A DNA stretch of 64,000 nt, from positions 2,187,001-2,251,000 of the forward strand of contig NZ_PZZM01000001.1 in NCBI RefSeq assembly GCF_003046175.1, given 5' to 3'. The notes under the pieces were generated by a model. The model worked only from the letters and a program-made list of their open reading frames with translations. It made no database searches and was not told the origin of the DNA. This document shows positions 59,988 to 64,000 of the stretch, one piece after another (position 1 is the stretch's first letter; the number at the start of each line of letters is the position of its first letter). The DNA is from Bosea sp. 124 (GTDB taxonomy: Bacteria > Pseudomonadota > Alphaproteobacteria > Rhizobiales > Beijerinckiaceae). The translations under genes and the position numbers were made by a program.

Positions 59988-61316
59988 ATGACCAAGATGA
60001 CCAAATCGGGAGCTGCCGACAAGGCAAAGGCGGGAACGAAGGCGCTATCGCGGCGCTCGGTTCTCGGAATGATGGGTGCCGCTGCGGGCGGTCTCGCCGT
60101 CGATGGGACATCCGCACTCGCGCAAGCGCCGGCTTCGCCTGCCGTCCGCAAGAAGGTGAAGGTCGTCTACTGGAACTGGGCCGACAATCCCAACCACCAG
60201 AAGATCTCGGTCGACTCGGTGGCGATGTTCAACAAGTCGCAGAACTTCGTCGAGGTCGAACTCGACGCCCAGATGGCCGTCGGCGAAGTCCGCAAGAAGC
60301 TCGTCGTGGCCTATGCCGCCGGCGGCGCGCCGGATATTTGCATGGCCGTGCAGTACTGGGTCCAGGACTTGCACATGAACGGCATCATCGCGCCGCTCGA
60401 CCCCTATTTCGACAAGTGGGACGCCAAGAACGACTACTACCCGAACCTCATCGAGAAGGCGCATTCCAAGCCCGGCCAGCCGCTGCTCTACCTGCCGATC
60501 GCGAACCTCGTCTACTTCCTCTACTACCGCGCCGACTGGACCAAGGAACTCGGGCTGCAGCCGCCGGAAACCTATGACCAGATGCTCGCGCTCGGCAAGG
60601 CGATGACCAGGGCCCCCGATCGCTACGGCTATGCCGTCCGCGGCCAGCCGTACCAGGCGATCGAGATCTGGCTGCCGATCCTGCGCAGCGCCGGCGTCAA
60701 GATGGTCGACGAGAAGGGCAATGTCGATTTCGATTCACCCGCTGCCATCGACATGGTCTCCAAATGGATCGGGCAGCTCACCAAGGACAAGTCTGCTCCG
60801 CCGACCGCGGTCAATGATGGCATGCGCGAAATCTACAGCCTGCTGCAGAACGGCAAGGCGGGGATGTGGGTCTACGCGTCGCAGTCCAGCCCGGCGCTCA
60901 CCACCACGCTGGGCGACAACATCCAGGGTGTCGTCACCCCGCGCATCGGCAGCGAGCATTTCAGCCTCAACAATCCCGAGGGACCTCTGATGACCTCCTC
61001 GTGCAAGGAGAAGGAGGCGGCCTTCGAGTTCATGAAGTTCATGTCTTCAGGCGAGGCCGCGCTGCTTTATACGCGCGACCGCGTCGTCCCGCCTGCCCGC
61101 AGGTCGCTGGCGGCGCTCGACGTCTTCCAGAACAACCGCTTCATCAAGCTCTCGGTCGACACCGAGAAGACCTGGTGGAGCCCGCCCTACGAGCACGAGT
61201 TCTGGGCGCCCTTCCAGGACCGCATCGCGCCCTATTGGCAGGAAGCGCTGCGCGAGACGATCACCCCGAAGCAGTTCTGCGAGCAGGGCGCCCGCCTGCT
61301 GCGCGGCGAAGGCTGA
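59988..61316 (+). CDS. ABC transporter substrate-binding protein, Tat-type signal
   Basis: 442 residues from the ATG at 59988, preceded by GAGGGAGAGGAG; the 59952 start is also open. Tat signal LSRRSVLGMMGAAAGGLAV. CUT1 binding-protein fold with VVYWNWADNPNHQ, YAAGGAPDICMAVQYWVQDL, PGQPLLYLPIANLVYFLYYR and LLQNGKAGMWVYASQSSPAL. It captures the unknown substrate in the periplasm. Confidence 0.88.
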   Translation: MTKMTKSGAADKAKAGTKALSRRSVLGMMGAAAGGLAVDGTSALAQAPASPAVRKKVKVVYWNWADNPNHQKISVDSVAMFNKSQNFVEVELDAQMAVGEVRKKLVVAYAAGGAPDICMAVQYWVQDLHMNGIIAPLDPYFDKWDAKNDYYPNLIEKAHSKPGQPLLYLPIANLVYFLYYRADWTKELGLQPPETYDQMLALGKAMTRAPDRYGYAVRGQPYQAIEIWLPILRSAGVKMVDEKGNVDFDSPAAIDMVSKWIGQLTKDKSAPPTAVNDGMREIYSLLQNGKAGMWVYASQSSPALTTTLGDNIQGVVTPRIGSEHFSLNNPEGPLMTSSCKEKEAAFEFMKFMSSGEAALLYTRDRVVPPARRSLAALDVFQNNRFIKLSVDTEKTWWSPPYEHEFWAPFQDRIAPYWQEALRETITPKQFCEQGARLLRGEG

Positions 61317-61383
61317 GCATGAACGCCGGGCCGGGGCGCTCGCGTGCCCCGGCCCGGTCCCGCATCGAGAAAGTGGTAGACTG

Positions 61384-62436
61384 ATGTCCAATGTGGTTTT
61401 GCGGCGCGTCATCAAGCGCTACGGCGCCGTCGAGGCGGTTCGCGGGATCGATCTCGAGATCGGAGCGGGCAGCTTCGTCGCCCTGGTCGGGCCGTCGGGC
61501 TGCGGCAAGTCGACGACCCTGCGCATGATCGCAGGGTTGGAAGACATCAGCGACGGCGACATCTCGATCGGCGGGCGCGTGGTGACGGACCTTCCGCCGA
61601 AGGACCGCGATATCGCCATGGTGTTCCAGAACTACGCGCTCTATCCGCATATGACGGTGGGCGACAACATGGCCTTCGCCCTGCGCCAGCAGCGCATCGA
61701 CAAGGCCGAGATCAAGGCGCGCGTCGCCAATGCGGCGGGCATCCTCGAATTGACGCCGCTGCTCGACCGCTACCCCAAGCAGCTCTCCGGCGGGCAGCGC
61801 CAGCGTGTGGCGATGGGGCGCGCGATCGTGCGCGATCCCAAGGTGTTTCTGTTCGACGAGCCTTTGTCCAACCTCGACGCCAAGCTGCGCGTGCAGATGC
61901 GCACCGAGATCAAGCGATTGCACCAGCGCCTCAAGGCGACCACCGTCTATGTGACGCATGACCAGATCGAGGCGATGACGCTGGCCGACCAGATCGTCGT
62001 CATGCGCGACGGCATCATCGAACAGGCCGGGCCGCCTCTGGAGCTCTATGATCGGCCCGCCAACAGGTTCGTCGCGCAGTTCATCGGCTCGCCCGCGATG
62101 AACCTGCTGAAGGGTACGCTCGAGGCCGATGGCTTCAGAACGCCCGACGGCATCCTGCTGCCGGCGCCGAACGGAGTGGCTGCTCCAGGCACGAGCGCGA
62201 TCTACGGCATCCGTCCGGAAGACATCTCGCTTGCCGATGACGGCGTCGAGGCCATCGTGGAGGTGATCGAGCCGACCGGCGCCGAGATCCAGATCTTCGC
62301 CAATATCGGCCAGCAGCAGATCTCCGCGGTCGTGCGCCAGCGCATTCGGGCCAGCCCGGGCGATGTCGTGCGGCTCAAGCCGGATTTCGACAGGATCCAT
62401 CTTTTCGATTCTCAGGCGGGCGGCTGCCGGCTCTGA
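61384..62436 (+). CDS. ABC transporter ATP-binding protein (UgpC/MalK-type)
   Basis: 350 residues. Walker [10 protein letters not shown] near residue 37, Q-loop [14 protein letters not shown], signature [16 protein letters not shown], Walker [17 protein letters not shown]-loop [13 protein letters not shown]. The C-terminal TOBE-type regulatory domain begins about residue 235 ([20 protein letters not shown]). It energises the importer encoded just upstream. Confidence 0.94.
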   Translation: MSNVVLRRVIKRYGAVEAVRGIDLEIGAGSFVALVGPSGCGKSTTLRMIAGLEDISDGDISIGGRVVTDLPPKDRDIAMVFQNYALYPHMTVGDNMAFALRQQRIDKAEIKARVANAAGILELTPLLDRYPKQLSGGQRQRVAMGRAIVRDPKVFLFDEPLSNLDAKLRVQMRTEIKRLHQRLKATTVYVTHDQIEAMTLADQIVVMRDGIIEQAGPPLELYDRPANRFVAQFIGSPAMNLLKGTLEADGFRTPDGILLPAPNGVAAPGTSAIYGIRPEDISLADDGVEAIVEVIEPTGAEIQIFANIGQQQISAVVRQRIRASPGDVVRLKPDFDRIHLFDSQAGGCRL

Positions 62437-62540
62437 AAGCAGCGGCCGGTGCTGAGGCGGTCGACTGTTCCCGATGTTCTTCCCCCTATGAGCCGGCGCG
62501 CGCAGGCGCGGCGGCTCCTCATGATCTTTGGAGTTAGCTT

Positions 62541-63623
62541 ATGAAAATCGCGGTTCTTCCTGGCGACGGCATTGGCCTGGAGATCATGGCGCAGGCGGTC
62601 AGCGTCCTGAAAACGGCGGTCGGCAATTCGGTCGCGCTCGAACTCGTCGAGGCGCCGATCGGGCAGGCCGGCGTCGATGCGGCGGGCGACCCGCTGCCGG
62701 CGGAGACGCTCGAGATCGCGCGCAAGGCCGAGGCGATCCTGTTTGGAGCCGCCGGCGTGCCCGGCGACGAAAAGATCCCCTATGCGATGCGCCCCGGCGC
62801 CAGCCTGCTGCGCCTGCGCAAGCATCTCGACCTGTTCGCGAATTTCCGGCCCGCCATCATGTTCCCGCAGCTCGTCGGCGCGTCGACGCTGCGGCCGGAG
62901 GTGGTCGAGGGGCTCGACCTGCTGATCCTGCGCGAACTGACCGGCGACATCTATTTCGGCGAGCCGCGCGGCTTCCGCACCACGGCCTCGGGCGAGCGCC
63001 AGGGCTTCAACACGATGGTCTACAGCGAATCGGAGGTCGAGCGGATCGCGCATGTGGCGTTCAAGGCCGCCCGCGGCCGCAACCGCAAGGTCTGCTCGGT
63101 CGAGAAGGCGAATGTGCTCGAATGTTCGCAGCTCTGGCGCGACGTCCTGGTTCGCGTCGGCCAGTCCTATCCCGACATCGAGCTGAGCCACATGTTCGTC
63201 GATGCCGCCGCGATGATGCTGATCCGCGCGCCCAAGCAGTTCGACGTCATCGTCACCGGCAACATCTTCGGCGACATTCTCTCCGACTGCGCCGCGATGC
63301 TGACCGGCTCGATCGGCATGCTGCCATCGGCCTCGCTGGGCGTCGGCAACAAGGGCCTGTACGAGCCGGTGCATGGCACGGCGCCCGACATCGCCGGCAA
63401 GGACATCGCCAATCCGCTCGCGCAGATCCTCTCCGCCGGGTTGATGCTGCGCTATTCCTTCGACCGCCCCGATCTCGACGACCGGATCCGCAACGCGGTC
63501 AGCAATGTGCTGTCGGACGGATACCGCACGGTCGATATCTTCGAGCCCGGCACCAAAAAGGTCGGAACGGTGGAGATGGGCGAGGCCGTCGTCGCCGCCT
63601 TGCACAAGCTGCCGCCTCGCTGA
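62541..63623 (+). CDS. 3-isopropylmalate dehydrogenase family enzyme (LeuB-like)
   Basis: 360 residues, the typical family length. [34 protein letters not shown], the Tyr/Lys-bearing [40 protein letters not shown] and [20 protein letters not shown]. It oxidatively decarboxylates a 2-hydroxyacid with NAD+. In this catabolic operon it may act on another 2-hydroxydiacid such as tartrate or a branched malate rather than make leucine, so leuB is not assigned as the symbol. Confidence 0.85.
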   Translation: MKIAVLPGDGIGLEIMAQAVSVLKTAVGNSVALELVEAPIGQAGVDAAGDPLPAETLEIARKAEAILFGAAGVPGDEKIPYAMRPGASLLRLRKHLDLFANFRPAIMFPQLVGASTLRPEVVEGLDLLILRELTGDIYFGEPRGFRTTASGERQGFNTMVYSESEVERIAHVAFKAARGRNRKVCSVEKANVLECSQLWRDVLVRVGQSYPDIELSHMFVDAAAMMLIRAPKQFDVIVTGNIFGDILSDCAAMLTGSIGMLPSASLGVGNKGLYEPVHGTAPDIAGKDIANPLAQILSAGLMLRYSFDRPDLDDRIRNAVSNVLSDGYRTVDIFEPGTKKVGTVEMGEAVVAALHKLPPR

Positions 63624-63684
63624 GGCGAGGCTGCATCGCGCCGCCCGGCCTGGCGGAAGGACATCGTGTCTGTCCGGAGATGAA

Positions 63685-63733
63685 AGCCCTCATCCCGAGG
63701 AGCGCCGCAGGCGCATCTCGACGGATGAGGGCT
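63685..63733. repeat. Hairpin repeat of rhizobial REP type
   Basis: Outer arms AGCCCTCATCC (63685-63695) and GGATGAGGGCT (63723-63733), inner arms CGAG / CTCG and GCGCC / GGCGC. CCTCATCC..GAGGAGCGCCG..GGATGAGG is a common dispersed hairpin in Hyphomicrobiales genomes. It can act as an intrinsic terminator or mRNA stabiliser between the two dehydrogenase genes. Confidence 0.65.
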
Positions 63734-63811
63734 CGTTGAATTTTCAGGCGGTCTCCGAGGCATTGTGCCCGGTTGCCCGCTCAACAGCTATGGATCTGGA
63801 AGGTATCGGCC

Positions 63812-64000
63812 GTGAGCGCACAGCACGTCGTCAAAGTCGCCGATTGCGATCACGGCTCGATCGATATCGAGCAGGAGGTGCTGCGCGAGGTCTGTCCGGC
63901 GCTGCCGTGGCTGAATTGCAAGACCGAGGATGCCGTCATCGCGCAATGCGCCGATGCCGAGGCGCTGTTGATCATGTATGCGCCGCTGACGCGCCGCGTG
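63812..64000 (+). CDS. D-isomer-specific 2-hydroxyacid dehydrogenase, N-terminal part
   Basis: 63 residues from a GTG at 63812 to the window edge. It starts VSAQHVVKVADCDHGSIDIE and contains LINCKTED-like WLNCKTEDAVIAQCADAEAL and LLIMYAPLTRRV. This is the substrate-binding lobe pattern of 2-hydroxyacid dehydrogenases (C-terminal-binding-protein subgroup). The catalytic Arg-Glu-His lie beyond the window. It probably continues the same catabolic pathway. Confidence 0.65.
   Translation, partial: MSAQHVVKVADCDHGSIDIEQEVLREVCPALPWLNCKTEDAVIAQCADAEALLIMYAPLTRRV

Overview
The window is high-GC alphaproteobacterial DNA. A Bosea/Methylobacterium-like member of the Hyphomicrobiales is the best guess, based on the LexA-type SOS box GAAC-N7-GAAC, the tRNA sequence, the codon use and a hairpin repeat at 63.7 kb. 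Most of it looks like the interior of a large mobile genomic island. The N-terminal part of a tyrosine integrase runs off the left edge. At 55,064-55,113 lies an orphan 3' half of tRNA-Arg(ACG), the kind of scar left at the far end of a tRNA-targeted island. DNA to the right of that scar reads as ordinary chromosome.

Left to right on the island: (1) 1-0.7 kb, integrase and a small partner. (2) 1.05-9.5 kb, a minus-strand cluster of unknown purpose: an exonuclease I, four tandem related proteins sharing a C-terminal IWPA-type motif, a AAA+ ATPase and an uncharacterised protein, with GC-rich hairpins in the gaps. (3) 9.6-20.7 kb, a sulfur/sulfite block: a frameshifted AcfC-type binding protein, a YeiH-type transporter and divergent YeiE-type LysR regulator, a uracil-DNA glycosylase, an ECF sigma/anti-sigma pair, two molybdopterin sulfite-oxidase-family proteins, c-type cytochromes, a beta-propeller protein and a DUF305 protein. 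Two promoters in this block share a GGAAT-N17-CGT(C/T) box. (4) 21.8-30.5 kb, heavy-metal efflux: small His-rich proteins, a fused CzcB-like adaptor, a CzcA-like RND pump, DUF305 and a CopA-type P1B ATPase. (5) 30.7-35.8 kb, SOS mutagenesis: SRAP, umuD and umuC with a perfect SOS box, plus a decayed second umuC cassette. (6) 36.6-45.1 kb, a plasmid-like mobilisation and replication module: relaxase, MobC, a probable oriT, TraK/TraL/TraM-like genes, a RepA-like helicase, and 1.25 kb of non-coding DNA with about four 97-bp hairpin repeats and a perfect 28-bp palindrome. (7) 45.6-54.7 kb, a defence island: cytosine methyltransferase, Vsr and MvaI/BcnI-type endonuclease, SIR2-HerA, an unknown PD-(D/E)XK-like protein, and a resolvase overlapping a GIY-YIG (T5orf172) gene.

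Right of the tRNA scar (55.3-64 kb) is a catabolic locus: a LysR regulator, an amidohydrolase, a complete carbohydrate-type ABC importer, an isopropylmalate-dehydrogenase-like enzyme and the start of a 2-hydroxyacid dehydrogenase. It probably imports and breaks down one unidentified compound.

Functions come from motifs and gene order read by eye. No database search was run.
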